Source of the DNA: Mycobacterium ostraviense
GTDB lineage: Bacteria > Actinomycetota > Actinomycetes > Mycobacteriales > Mycobacteriaceae
NCBI RefSeq assembly: GCF_002705925.1
Contig: NZ_NKRE01000001.1
Span: 4,604,931-4,668,930 of the forward strand
Direction: 5' to 3'
Length of the DNA stretch: 64,000 bases
How positions within the stretch are numbered: the stretch's first letter is position 1; every line of letters starts with the position of its first letter. The notes beneath the pieces are model-generated. The model worked only from the letters and a program-made list of their open reading frames with translations, made no database searches and was not told the origin of the DNA. Shown in pieces: positions 27,084 to 36,396 of the stretch. A program made the position numbers and the translations under genes.

Positions 27084-28311
27084 CGGTGCGGACCGTGGAC
27101 GAGGCCGCCAAACTACTGGCAAACCCGCTGGCCTATACCGATGAACCGCGGTTGCATACGGCGCTGACTCACTTGCGTGCCAGCGCTCCGGTGTCGTGGG
27201 TGGAGGTGCCCGACTACCGGCCGTTCTGGGCGATCACCAAACATGCCGACATCATGGACATCGAGCGCGACAACATGCTGTTCACCAACTGGCCGCGCCC
27301 CGTCTTGGCGACGATAGCGGGCGACGAGCTACAGGCAGCCGCGGGTGTCCGCACGCTCATCCACCTCGACGACCCGCAGCACCGGGTGGTCCGCGCGATC
27401 GGCGCTGACTGGTTCCGCCCAAAAGCCATGCGGGCGATGAAGATTCGCATCGACGAATTGGCCCAGAGCTACGTCGACAGGATGGCGGCGGCGGGGCCCG
27501 AATGCGATTTTGTGCAGCAGGTCGCGGTCAATTACCCGCTCTACGTGACCATGTCGGTGCTTGGGCTGCCGGAGGCCGACTTCGGCCGGATGCTCACGCT
27601 GACCCAGGAGTTGTTCGGCAGCGACGACAGCGAATACCAGCGCGGCACGTCCAACGAGGACCAGCTGCCCGCGCTGCTAGACATGTTCGAGTACTTCAAC
27701 GCGGTGACCGCGGCGCGCCGCGAGCATCCGAGCGACGATCTCGCGTCGGCGATCGCCAACGCCCGCATCGACGGCGAGCCGCTGTCGGACGTCGAGACGG
27801 TGTCCTACTACCTGATCGTGGCGACCGCCGGGCACGACACCACCAGCGCAACCATCTCCGGGGGCCTGCGGGCACTCATCGAGAATCCGGACCAACTGCA
27901 GCGGCTGCGTGACGATCTCGGCCTCATGCCGCTGGCCACCGAAGAGATGATCCGTTGGGTCACCCCGGTCAAACACTTCATGCGCACCGCTGCCGCCGAC
28001 ACCGTCGTGCGCGGAACACCCATTGCGGCAGGCGAATCCGTGCTGCTGTCGTATGCCTCGGCCAACCGCGACGAAGACGTCTCGAGGAGCCGTTCCGCTT
28101 CGACGTGGGACGCGAGCCCAACAAGCATCTGGCCTTCGGCTACGGCGTGCACTTCTGCATGGGTGCCGCACTGGCCCGGATGGAGGTCCGCAGCTTCTTC
28201 TCCGAGTTGCTTCCCAGGCTGAAATCCATTGAGCTCTGCGGTGATCCGCAGCTCGTCGCCACCACATTCGTCGGCGGTCTCCACCTCCCGGTTCGGTACA
28301 CGGTGTCCTGA
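27080..28311 (+). pseudogene. Cytochrome P450 with a single-base frameshift before the heme loop
   Basis: The first 333 codons read as a bacterial class I P450: the I-helix segment VATAGHDTTSAT, the ExxR-type region LATEEMIRWVTPVKHF, and the ANRDED stretch. At about 28082 one base is missing (GTC-TCG where GTC-TTC-GAG is expected). Continuing in the next frame gives EEPFRFDVGREPNKH, the heme loop FGYGVHFCMGAALARME with its cysteine, and an end at 28311. Rebuilt length is about 409 residues. As read, the product lacks the heme cysteine and would be inactive. A sequencing error cannot be excluded, since this is the only lesion. Confidence 0.85.
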
Positions 28312-28396
28312 CCCGCGACAGGACGGCGACTGGTCACGTGAGTCACCCGGGCAACCCGGGGGCCGGGATTTTCTCGGATATTTCAAGGTGCCCACC

Positions 28397-28844
28397 TCAC
28401 TCGGAAATTCATGGTGATCACGAATGCGGCTGGTCAACGATGTCCTGTTGCGCAGCCTTGGCTGCCTGGCTCTGTTTTCGGCACACCTTGGCCCTGTTTT
28501 CAGCACGCCGATACCACACCCTCGCTCACACCTCTTGTGATGGCAGGCGTTCGGGGGATGTCTCACGTGCTCACCGAGTCGGCTGTCATGCCGGCGCATC
28601 GAGTGTGCGGTGACGGCTTTGAGAGTGTATGTAGGGCGGGAATATCCACGATCGGCCACCCTGACGGTACACTCGGCGCCGTCAGCACACACTCGGCGCC
28701 GTCAGCACACACTCGGCGCCGTCAGCACACACTCGGCGCCGTCAGCGCACACTCGGCGCCGCCAGCCGCCGACCCAACCGAACCAGCACGCGATTTTCCA
28801 TCTCCCCACACCGAGGCGCAGCCCCACGACCGCTAGAAGCGACA
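28397..28844 (+). repeat. Dispersed repeat element, copy A (inverted relative to 55229-55638)
   Basis: The 448-bp stretch matches the reverse complement of 55229-55638 along almost its whole length. It runs from TCACTCGG(A)AATTCATGG through the GCCTTGGCTGCCTGGCTCTG, CTTGTGATGGCAGGCGTTCG and GAGAGTGTATGTAGGGCGGG blocks to CCCCACGACCGCT. It holds a 20-bp tandem repeat. No transposase or terminal inverted repeats are seen. Short ORFs in it are shared with copy B but look incidental. It fills most of the 612-bp gap between the P450 and the serine hydrolase relic. Confidence 0.85.
28671..28770 (+). repeat. 20-bp tandem repeat (about five copies) inside the dispersed element
   Basis: Unit ACTCGGCGCCGTCAGCACAC begins at 28671, 28691, 28711, 28731 (one change) and 28751 (degenerate). 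Copy B of the element has only about three diverged units, which accounts for the length difference of about 40 bp between the two copies. It is a potential variable-number locus. Confidence 0.85.
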
Positions 28845-28923
28845 AACTCGTTTCGCCCCTGCGGGTGTCGCCGAACGAGGGGCAAAGCGGGTATCGGTGG
28901 CAGTCCTAGCGACCGAGGTTCGG

Positions 28924-30197
28924 TTACCTGGCCGCCGAGATCTCCTTGATGATCGCCGGGCCGTGATTGTCGGCCAAGACGGCCGGCTTGTCCTTGTTCC
29001 AGTAGCCGTTGACCAGGATGGCAATTCCCATCGGCTCATATCCGGGGCCGGCGGGCGTGATCCCGACCCAGCACGAGCAACCGCCCGCAGAGGTCAGGCC
29101 GTCTTTCCAGATGATCTGGGGCGGGCCGGTTTCGACCTGCCACGCAAGGCCCATCTGTGCGGGTCCCCGGGTGTGCCTGCCGCACGTCTCGACCGATAAC
29201 GGCTCGGGACCGGATCGTGGTGGCCAGTGCCTGCGTCAGATGCTCAGGTCCGCTGACGGCGCCGAGATGCGCGAGCAGCCAGGTATGCATATCGGCCGCT
29301 GAGGACTTCAGATCCGAAGGGGCAGCCGGCGATACCTCCCGGCCGTTGGGGTAGGCACGCGCCAGCGGTGCGCCGTCAGGCACCGTCGTGCCGGTGTGGG
29401 GCATGGCTAGCTAGTGGTCCGGTGACCTGATCGCGCAGCACGCCCGCGTACGACGCAACCATGCCCGCGCACCGGTAGGCCGACACGGCGGCGAAACCCA
29501 ACGTGATGAAGCCGAGGTTGGAGTATTGCCAGCAGCTTCCCGGTTGCGGGCCGCGGTGGGTCCGCCACGTGTTGAGCAAACTCGGCGGCGGCGCGGCGGG
29601 ATTGGTGAGGAACAGGCCGTCACCGTCGGCCGGACCGGTGGAATCGTGCGCCAGACCCGACGTGTGCTGGGCGAGCATCCTCGGGGTGACCTGCTGCATG
29701 GCCTTACTCAGATCTCCGTTGTCGCCGAGATAGGTGCCCAGGTAGCGCTGCAGCCCGGCATCCCAGTCGAAGCAGTCCGGCCGCATCGCTACCCCGGTGG
29801 CGAACAGTGCGCTGGTGAAGGTCTTGGTCACCGATCAGATCGAGAAGATCGTTCTTTCGGTGGGCGGGTTGTTCTCGGCCACCGTTCCGTACATGTAGAA
29901 CGGCTTGAACGCGCCGTTCGGATACGCGAAAGCCACCGCGACGCCGTAGTCGCGTCCTGGAGCTCTGACCCGCAAGCGATCGAGCAACCTCTGGGCGTGA
30001 TCGCCGATGATCCGGTCGACATCGGACTGGGTGAGCCGGATCGGCCTGCCGCGGGTCTCCGGTCTGGCGGTGGTCGTTGGATCGGCGCGGCGCTGGGTGG
30101 GAGGCGCGCTACAGGCGACAAGCGCACCGGCAACACCGACATGCGTGGTGAGTCACCCGAACTCGCGGCGAGAAAAAGCGCTCATCGCGGCCTTCAT
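28924..30197 (-). pseudogene. Exported serine hydrolase (class C beta-lactamase/esterase fold), multiply disrupted
   Basis: From ATG 30197 the sequence reads MKAAMSAFSRREFG, a twin-arginine-type signal, then in the same frame a TGA (30153-30155). After that come THVGVAGALVACS with a lipobox, a body ending TERTIFSI, and another in-frame TGA (29835-29837). The SVTKTFTSALF segment with the SxxK motif follows, then the YSN motif in CWQYSNLGF. A CTAG duplication near 29410 shifts the frame to PHTGTTVPDG..., and a further shift near 29200 leads to GLAWQVETGPPQ and a stop at 28924-28926. With two nonsense changes and two frameshifts no function remains; the original would have been about 420 residues. 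Confidence 0.88.
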
Positions 30198-30295
30198 GAT
30201 CCGTACTCCACGGACCATCCGGTCGGCAATAAGTCAATGACATTCGGCGCGGTATCGCTACACTCTCGTTGGAGTACGCACGAGGACGCAACGAT

Positions 30296-31126
30296 ATGAC
30301 GCGCAAGACGATTGTCATCACCGGCGCCAGCGACGGCATCGGGGCGGCGGCGGCGCGGCGGCTCAGTCGCATTGGCGAACACGTCGTCGTGGTCGGGCGC
30401 TCGGAAGTCAAGACCACCGCAGTGGCCACGGAGCTGGGTGCGGATTACTTCGTGGCCGACTTCGCCGACCTGTCCCAGGTGCGGGCCCTCGCGGACAAGA
30501 TTCGCTCGGAGTACTCACGCATCGACGTCTTGGCCAACAATGCCGGCGGCATGAGCCGAACGACTCAGTTGACGGCCGACGGCTACGAGAAGACCTACCA
30601 GGTCAACTATTTGGCGCCGTTTCTGCTCACCACCCAGCTGCTGACGGTGCTGCTCGATTCTCGCGCGACGGTCATCAATACGACCAGCTCGTCGCAGAAA
30701 ATGCTGCCCCGAGTGACCATTAGCAGCCTCGAGAACAACACGGCTCGACATCGGCCCAGCGTTGCCTACGCGCTGACCAAATTGGCAATCGTGTTGTTCA
30801 CCAAGGAATTACATCGCCGTTACCATGGCAGCGGACTGTCGGTCGCGACGTTTCATCCCGGATATGTGAACTCCAACTTCGGCGATGCATCCGGATCGCG
30901 GGTCCTGACCTTCATGAAGCACCACGTACCGATATCGGCCCGATTCACGGCCACCCCGGACCAGGGAGCCGAACAACTGGTCTGGCTGGCGTCCAGCCGG
31001 CCCGGCGTCGATTGGATGTCAGGCGAGTACTACTCCCGGCACAAGATCGCCAAAGCCAACCGCGCGGCGTACGACCCGCGCCTGGCCGGCGAGCTGTGGG
31101 AAAGCACGATGGCCAAGCTGGCCTAG
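30296..31126 (+). CDS. Short-chain dehydrogenase/reductase
   Basis: A 276-residue SDR with TGASDGIG at residue 9, the LANNAGG motif, and the catalytic YALTK pair in a longer, WW-oxidoreductase/retinol-dehydrogenase-like arrangement (FHPGYVNSNFGD after the active site). Such SDRs oxidise or reduce lipophilic alcohols and ketones. ATG 30296 follows a GAGG site; TTG 30269 is an unlikely alternative. It stands between the decayed serine hydrolase and a VOC/SDR pair. Confidence 0.88.
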   Translation: MTRKTIVITGASDGIGAAAARRLSRIGEHVVVVGRSEVKTTAVATELGADYFVADFADLSQVRALADKIRSEYSRIDVLANNAGGMSRTTQLTADGYEKTYQVNYLAPFLLTTQLLTVLLDSRATVINTTSSSQKMLPRVTISSLENNTARHRPSVAYALTKLAIVLFTKELHRRYHGSGLSVATFHPGYVNSNFGDASGSRVLTFMKHHVPISARFTATPDQGAEQLVWLASSRPGVDWMSGEYYSRHKIAKANRAAYDPRLAGELWESTMAKLA

Positions 31127-31207
31127 GCGCGGCTCCGGCGTTGCGAATGAGCTCCGGGCGCTGTGCCGCCGCAACGACTGAAATACGGCCAGCTAACATT
31201 GAATTTC

Positions 31208-31648
31208 GTGCTAGGTGTTCATCACGCCGCGATCTGCACCGCTAATGTCGAAGGTTCTCTGCGATTCTGGCGGGACGGTCTCGGGTTGACCGAATTGTTC
31301 GACCATACTTTCACCGGTAATTGGCCGGAATTGTTCGGCGCCAAGACCGACCAACTGCGATCGATCTTCCTGGGTGATCCGCAGACGCCCGATTGCGGCA
31401 TCGTCGAACTGGTGGAGTTGTTCGGTGCCGATGAGGCGCTACCCGCGCCTCGCGCTCCGCGGCACGGCTTCTTTCTGCTGTCGTTGCAGCGCGACGTCGA
31501 CGCGACGTTGTCCGCGCTGGCGGCTTTGGGTTTCGCCGACGGGGTACGGCGGATCAGCATGCCGGCTCCGGCCGGCAAAACCGTCCCGATGGCGGTGGTC
31601 ACCGCACCGGACGGCGTTCTGGTCGAGCTGATCGGACCCGCGGCATGA
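31208..31648 (+). CDS. VOC-superfamily (glyoxalase-fold) protein
   Basis: A 146-residue protein with paired beta-alpha-beta-beta-beta modules. VHHAAICTANVEGSLRFWRDGLG at the start carries the first metal-type histidines, and VVTAPDGVLVELIG at the end carries the glutamate position. Possible reactions include isomerisation, epimerisation or ring cleavage. GTG 31208 is the preferred start, as homology begins there; TTG 31199 is possible. The stop overlaps the next SDR gene by four bases, so the two probably act in sequence. Confidence 0.82.
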   Translation: MLGVHHAAICTANVEGSLRFWRDGLGLTELFDHTFTGNWPELFGAKTDQLRSIFLGDPQTPDCGIVELVELFGADEALPAPRAPRHGFFLLSLQRDVDATLSALAALGFADGVRRISMPAPAGKTVPMAVVTAPDGVLVELIGPAA

Positions 31649-32427
31649 GCGCTACGACCGCCCTGGTGACCGGCGGTGCCTCCGGGATCGGACGAGAAGT
31701 CGCCGCCCGGCTGCGCGACGCGGGCCACGACGTCGTCGTGTGGGACTTATCCGATGCCGACATCATCTGCGATGTCAGCGACCCCGACGCGGTGGCGGCC
31801 GCGATGGCACAAACCGTGCGCGAGCATGGGGTGCCCACCCGGGTGGTCACCTCCGCCGGCGTCGGGTCCTCCGGTCTGTTGCTGAAACAGACACCCGCGG
31901 AATGGGAACACATCTTGGGGGTCAACCTCACCGGGACCTGGCTGACCATCCGTGCGGCCGCCCAAGCCATGATAGATGCCGAAGTGGGAGGGTCGATCGT
32001 CGCGGTCTCCAGCATCAGCGGGACCGTCGCCGACCGCGATATGGGTGCCTACTGTGTGTCCAAGGCCGGGGTGGACATGCTGGTGAAGGTCGCCGCGGTG
32101 GAGTGGGGCACCTACGACATCCGGGTCAACGCCGTCGGACCGGGAGTCACGCGAACCCCGATGCTGCCCAACCCGGAAGCGTGGCCCGGCTGGGTGGACG
32201 GCCTGTCCAGGCGGACGGCCCTGGGTCGCCTGGGCGAGGTCAGCGACGTGGCCGCGGCCATCGTCGGTGTCCTCGAATTACCGTGGGTGACCGGGCAGGT
32301 AGTACACGCCGACGGCGGCCTGGCCCTGCACAGCCCGATCGACGCCTATGGCCAAGTCGAGCGGCTGATGCGTCTCAAGCGGCTGAGAGAACTCAGAGAC
32401 CAGCGGGAGAACGCCAAGAAAGCTTAG
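31645..32427 (+). CDS. Short-chain dehydrogenase/reductase
   Basis: A 260-residue classical SDR with TGGASGIG at residue 9, an atypically short adenine-binding region (WDLSDADIICDVSD), TSAGVG in place of NNAG, and the catalytic Ser...Tyr-x-x-x-Lys in SSISG...YCVSK. The C-terminus extends beyond the usual GGxA motif by about 30 charged residues (RLMRLKRLRELRDQRENAKK), which are probably helical. It is coupled to the VOC gene upstream and convergent with a P450. Confidence 0.88.
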   Translation: MSATTALVTGGASGIGREVAARLRDAGHDVVVWDLSDADIICDVSDPDAVAAAMAQTVREHGVPTRVVTSAGVGSSGLLLKQTPAEWEHILGVNLTGTWLTIRAAAQAMIDAEVGGSIVAVSSISGTVADRDMGAYCVSKAGVDMLVKVAAVEWGTYDIRVNAVGPGVTRTPMLPNPEAWPGWVDGLSRRTALGRLGEVSDVAAAIVGVLELPWVTGQVVHADGGLALHSPIDAYGQVERLMRLKRLRELRDQRENAKKA

Positions 32428-32464
32428 CGGACACCGAAATCTATGATGCCGCAGATGATTTCAG

Positions 32465-33667
32465 TCATCCGGCCGGGGTGAACGTGACCGGAAGCTTGTT
32501 AGGCGACCGGAACGTCAGCCCGACGATCCTGGACTCCTCACCGGTGCCGTCGTCGGGGACGAAAGTCAGATCCTTGACCCGGTCGAACAGGCTGTTGAGC
32601 ATCACCCGCGTCTCCAGCCGGGCCAGATGCATGCCCAGGCACATGTGGATGCCGCCCGCGAAGGCGATGTGTGCGTGGCGTGGACGCCGGATGTCGAACG
32701 TGTCGGGGTGGGTCCAGCGGGTTTCGTCGCGGTTGGCCGAACCCATACACAGGTCGATCTGCGCATCGGCCGGGATCGTCTTGCCGCCGATGTCGACATC
32801 TTCGGTGGTGGTCCGCATGACCATGGTCAACGGGGTTTCCACCCGTAGGCCCTCTTCGATGGCGGTGGGTATCAACGAGCGGTCTTGACGGACCATCGCC
32901 AACTGCTCGGGGTGAGCCAACAGCAGGTACAACAGGTTTCCCGAGGATCGGTAGGTGGTCTCCAGCCCGGCGGGCAGCAGCAGCCGCAGGAACGCGATGA
33001 TGGCCTCGTCGGTGAGCTTTTCGCCGTCGATCTCGGCAGCAACCAGGTCGCCGATGATGTCGTTGGTGAGTTTGCGCCGCCGCTGCTCGACCTGGTCGAG
33101 AAAATACGCGTGCAACTGCGCCGCCGCGGTCAACCCGGCCATGATGTCGGTCGGGATCGAGATCAGGTCAAGTGACAGCCGCCGGAACAGGTCGAGGTCC
33201 GCGCGGGGCAGCCCCAGCAGTGTCGCGATGATCCGCGTCGGAAACTCGAATGTCAGCGCCTTCACCAGATCGGCGTGACCGTCATGCTTGATCTCGTCGA
33301 TCAGCTGGTCGCAGACCGGCCCGATGACCGACGGTTCCCAGCGTTCCAGCGCGGTGGCCCGGAAGGCCTTGGCCACCAGGCTGCGGTGGTCATGGTGCTC
33401 TTTGCCGCCCATCGCCAAGATAGTGTGGCCCATGACCAGTCCGATGGTCTTGTCATAGTTGGCCGAGGTGAAGATGCGGTCATCGCGAAAGGCTTGAAAC
33501 ACACCGTCGTAGCTGAACAACACCCACTCGTCGTTGGGGCGCAGTTCCTCGGGCATCTGCTCGTGGTCCATCAGGGCGCCATGCCACACCGGGTCGGTGC
33601 GCCTCATATATTCGAAGAACGGATAGGGGCTGGTTTGGCCGGTGGTGTCGAGTGTAGGCAGCGTCAT
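32465..33667 (-). CDS. Cytochrome P450
   Basis: A 400-residue bacterial P450. The I-helix reads LLLPAGLETTYRSS (the AGxET variant), the ExxR region is TAIEEGLRVETPLTMVMR, and the heme loop FAGGIHMCLGMHLARLE carries the axial cysteine. All core elements are intact, unlike the P450 at 27080. ATG 33667 follows a strong AGGAGG. It is transcribed divergently from a Rieske ferredoxin/amidohydrolase operon; the Rieske protein could be an electron donor, though P450s more often use 3Fe-4S or 2Fe-2S plant-type ferredoxins. Confidence 0.92.
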   Translation of the reverse strand: MTLPTLDTTGQTSPYPFFEYMRRTDPVWHGALMDHEQMPEELRPNDEWVLFSYDGVFQAFRDDRIFTSANYDKTIGLVMGHTILAMGGKEHHDHRSLVAKAFRATALERWEPSVIGPVCDQLIDEIKHDGHADLVKALTFEFPTRIIATLLGLPRADLDLFRRLSLDLISIPTDIMAGLTAAAQLHAYFLDQVEQRRRKLTNDIIGDLVAAEIDGEKLTDEAIIAFLRLLLPAGLETTYRSSGNLLYLLLAHPEQLAMVRQDRSLIPTAIEEGLRVETPLTMVMRTTTEDVDIGGKTIPADAQIDLCMGSANRDETRWTHPDTFDIRRPRHAHIAFAGGIHMCLGMHLARLETRVMLNSLFDRVKDLTFVPDDGTGEESRIVGLTFRSPNKLPVTFTPAG

Positions 33668-33694
33668 CGGCGACCCTCCTGGTGTGGAATGTCA

Positions 33695-33747
33695 CTATTA
33701 TAGTATAGATAGCAACGAAGCCATGTGGTGGTGGTGGTGGTGGTGGC
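33695..33747. promoter_or_regulatory. Divergent promoter region with AT-rich palindrome and a GTG microsatellite
   Basis: Between the P450 (start 33667) and Rieske gene (start 33781) lies CTATTATAGTATAG (33695-33708), an AT-rich dyad unusual in this GC-rich DNA. It is followed by seven GTG triplets (from about 33725). The dyad is a candidate operator or overlapping -10 region. The triplet run could vary in length. Confidence 0.4.
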
Positions 33748-33780
33748 GGTTGCCGTCCCGGGCAGGAGGCGGGTTAACCA

Positions 33781-34140
33781 GTGCTGCAACGCCGATTCGT
33801 GTGCTCTGCCGACGAATTGCCGCCGGGCACCATGAGGCTGGTGGACGCCGGAAAGTTCGGAGTGGGCGTGTACAACGTCGGCGGCGCGCTGTATGCCATC
33901 GGCAATTACTGTCCGCACGAGGGTGCCCCGTTGTGCCGTGGCCTGATCGGCGGCACCAACGAGTCGGTCCCCGGCGAACCCGGGCGGCTACGCCGGGTAC
34001 GGGACGGGCAGATCGTGCGATGCCCTTGGCACAATTGGGAATTCGACATCACCACCGGCCGCAACGTCGCCGATCCGCGACGTCGGGTTCGCACCTATCG
34101 CGTCGACGTCACCGACGGGAAGGTGTACCTGACCGCATGA
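33781..34140 (+). CDS. Rieske [2Fe-2S] ferredoxin-like protein
   Basis: A 119-residue soluble Rieske protein. The two cluster motifs are intact: CPHEG with Cys44 and His46, and CPWHNWEF with Cys81 and His84. Its small size without other domains marks it as an electron carrier rather than an oxygenase subunit. GTG 33781 is the start. It is coupled by four-base overlap to an amidohydrolase pair, an unexpected partner for a redox protein; no cognate oxygenase gene is adjacent on this strand. Confidence 0.92.
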   Translation: MLQRRFVCSADELPPGTMRLVDAGKFGVGVYNVGGALYAIGNYCPHEGAPLCRGLIGGTNESVPGEPGRLRRVRDGQIVRCPWHNWEFDITTGRNVADPRRRVRTYRVDVTDGKVYLTA

Positions 34141-35213
34141 GCCCGGTTATCGATGCCTGCATTGACACCAACGTGCAGCCCCATTTCCGCCACAACGCGG
34201 AGATACGGCGTTATCTGCCGGCTGCGCATCGGCTGCGGTCGATCCCCGACGTGGAACAGCAGTGGTACCAGGCCCCCGGCGGTGACTACCGGCAGGACCT
34301 CTACGGCGAGCACTACCCGGGGTCGGATCCCGAGACGGTCAGCCGGCATCTGTTCGACGATACTGGTGTCGACTACGCCATCCTCAATCCGCTGACCCGG
34401 GGCAACATCGCCGACTACCTGCTCAACAGCAGCATCTGTGCAGCGGTCAACGACTGGCTGCTTGACCAGTGGCTAGATCCCGACCACACCAACCGATACT
34501 CCGACCGTTTTCGAGGAACGATCCGGGTAAATCCGGAGGACCCCAAGGGCGCCGTCGCCGAGATCGAACGACTGGCCGGTCACCCCAGGCTGGTTCAGGT
34601 GGGCGTCCCGATGCAGTCGCGCGAGCCGTACGGCAAGCCGATGTTCGAGCCCATCTGGGAGGCCGCTGCCGCTCACGGCTTACCGGTGGCCGTGCACATC
34701 AACGGTGGCAACGGCGTCGACTATCCGCCGACGTTCGCCGGGCACGCGCACACCTATCCCGGGTATGCGGCCTTCATGCCGCTGAACTACTTCGTGCACC
34801 TGGCCACGCTCATCGTCGAGGGCGTCTTCGGCCGGCACCTCGGCCTCACGTTCGTGTTCGCCGACGGCGGATACGACATCCTCACCCCGCTGATGTGGCG
34901 GCTGGACACTTTCTGGCTGTCGATGCGTGACCAGACGCCGTGGGTGGACCGCTATCCCAGCGAATACCTGCCCGCTCATGTCCGGTTCTGCTCGTCGGCG
35001 TTCGACGGACCCGTCGATGCCGGGCAGATGCAGCGCTGGATGGACTTCTCCGACAAGGCCGACCTGGTGATGTACGGCTCGAGCTACCCCCATTGGTCCA
35101 CATCGCCACCCGACGTGACCGTCACCGGCCTGGACGAGCTTCAGCGCTCGAAGGTGTTGTGGCGCAACGCCAGCGAGCTCTACGGGCTGACAGTGGAAAG
35201 CAGTGTGCCATGA
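34137..35213 (+). CDS. Amidohydrolase-fold protein with degenerate metal site
   Basis: A 358-residue amidohydrolase-2 family protein. Its N-terminal motif is DTNVQ (residues 10-14), where the next gene has DTDVH. The C-terminal SSYPHWS has Ser316 where the catalytic Asp is expected (compare STDYPHWS in the next gene). The middle VAVHINGG histidine is retained. Loss of both the N-terminal HxH-type ligand and the Asp predicts an inactive or altered subunit. It lies between a Rieske protein and an intact paralogue with four-base overlaps on both sides, which suggests a complex of an active and an inactive subunit. Confidence 0.85.
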   Translation: MSPVIDACIDTNVQPHFRHNAEIRRYLPAAHRLRSIPDVEQQWYQAPGGDYRQDLYGEHYPGSDPETVSRHLFDDTGVDYAILNPLTRGNIADYLLNSSICAAVNDWLLDQWLDPDHTNRYSDRFRGTIRVNPEDPKGAVAEIERLAGHPRLVQVGVPMQSREPYGKPMFEPIWEAAAAHGLPVAVHINGGNGVDYPPTFAGHAHTYPGYAAFMPLNYFVHLATLIVEGVFGRHLGLTFVFADGGYDILTPLMWRLDTFWLSMRDQTPWVDRYPSEYLPAHVRFCSSAFDGPVDAGQMQRWMDFSDKADLVMYGSSYPHWSTSPPDVTVTGLDELQRSKVLWRNASELYGLTVESSVP

Positions 35214-36394
35214 CCATACTCGAGCGAGCCGATGCCCACTCGCAGCAGCGGGAAATCGCGGTCACCGTCGTCGACACCGACGTTCACCCGCTGCCCGTCT
35301 CGACCGAGGTGCTCAAGTGCTATGCGCCGGCCGAATGGGTGGACAAGATCTGGCCGACCGGTAATGCGGTCACTCCAGTACCGCACTTCTACGACACCCC
35401 GGACTCTTACAAGACGATGTCATTGCGACTGGACGCCGCCCCGCCCGACGGCCGACTCGCCGGTAGCGATCCGGATTTCGCCGCCAAGCAGTTGCTGGTG
35501 GACGCCGGCGTCAGCATCGCCTCGCTGGAGCCGATGTGTGATGCGCAATTGCCGCAGGCCGAACATGTGCTGAAGTCGACGTACAACGACTGGCTGGCCG
35601 ATGTCTGGCTGGACAAGCACAACGCGCACGGCCGGTGGCGCGGGTCGATCAGCGTCAGCGCCCAGACCCCGGAACAGGCGGCCCGCGAGGTCGAGCGCTG
35701 GGCCGGCCATCCGCATCTGGTGCAAGTGCTGATGACCCCGCAGACACGTGGAATCCCTTTCGGCAGTGCGCATTTCGATCCGCTTTACCGGGCGGCGGCG
35801 CGCCATGGACTGCCGGTGGCCACGCATCTGATGGGTCAGACGCCGTTCGAGCTGATCCCGCTCTACCCGGTGGGCAACCCCGCGCACTGGCACGACTTCT
35901 TCGCGTCCTGGCCGCTGTTGTACGTCTCGCACCTGATGAGCCTGGTATTCGACGGCGCGTTCGATCGCCATCCGGACCTGCGGGTGGTATTCATCGAAGG
36001 TGGCTTCACCTGGGCGATGCCGGTGATGTCGCGGATGGACCGGATCTGGCAGGCCCGCCGCGGCGACCTTCCGCAGGTGCGCCGGCGCCCGTCGGAGTAT
36101 GTGCGCGAACACGTCCGGTTCACCACCCAGCCGCTCGAAGATGCCGACACCGTAGAGTTTCGCCGATATCTGGACATGATGGACCTGGGCGACAATCTGA
36201 TGTTCTCGACGGACTACCCGCACTGGAGCTACGACTCTCCGGCGTATGCGATCAACCGGTTCCCCCCCGACCAGCGGCAGCGGATCATGCGCGGCAACGC
36301 GATCGCACTCTATGGGCTGCCCGCGACCGTCAAGGCACTGCCCGGAGAACGGCTAGCCGGCGTTGCCTTCGACGCTGAACCGGAAGCCAAGTGA
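35210..36394 (+). CDS. Amidohydrolase (PF04909-type), intact metal site
   Basis: A 394-residue amidohydrolase-2 protein with VVDTDVHPLP (Asp22, His26) as N-terminal metal motif, VATHLMGQ in the middle, VVFIEGGFTW and the C-terminal FSTDYPHWS with Asp335. It is related over its length to the preceding degenerate protein. ATG 35210 overlaps that gene's stop by four bases. The reaction is probably hydrolysis or decarboxylation of a cyclic or aromatic acid. The Rieske protein, this pair and the alpha/beta hydrolase downstream form one operon. Confidence 0.87.
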   Translation: MTILERADAHSQQREIAVTVVDTDVHPLPVSTEVLKCYAPAEWVDKIWPTGNAVTPVPHFYDTPDSYKTMSLRLDAAPPDGRLAGSDPDFAAKQLLVDAGVSIASLEPMCDAQLPQAEHVLKSTYNDWLADVWLDKHNAHGRWRGSISVSAQTPEQAAREVERWAGHPHLVQVLMTPQTRGIPFGSAHFDPLYRAAARHGLPVATHLMGQTPFELIPLYPVGNPAHWHDFFASWPLLYVSHLMSLVFDGAFDRHPDLRVVFIEGGFTWAMPVMSRMDRIWQARRGDLPQVRRRPSEYVREHVRFTTQPLEDADTVEFRRYLDMMDLGDNLMFSTDYPHWSYDSPAYAINRFPPDQRQRIMRGNAIALYGLPATVKALPGERLAGVAFDAEPEAK

Positions 36395-36396
36395 TC

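Noticed and set aside
28671-28770. Possible CRISPR array
   Set aside because: The units are contiguous 20-bp tandem repeats without spacers and no cas genes are present.
28610-28909. ORF in the dispersed element (also present in copy B) beginning MTALRVYVGREYPR
   Set aside because: Both copies share its start, but most of it is the 20-bp repeat translated and the frames diverge afterwards; not convincing as a gene.
33642-34136. N-terminal extension of the degenerate amidohydrolase
   Set aside because: It reads through the Rieske gene in another frame; ATG 34137 overlapping the Rieske stop is the natural start.
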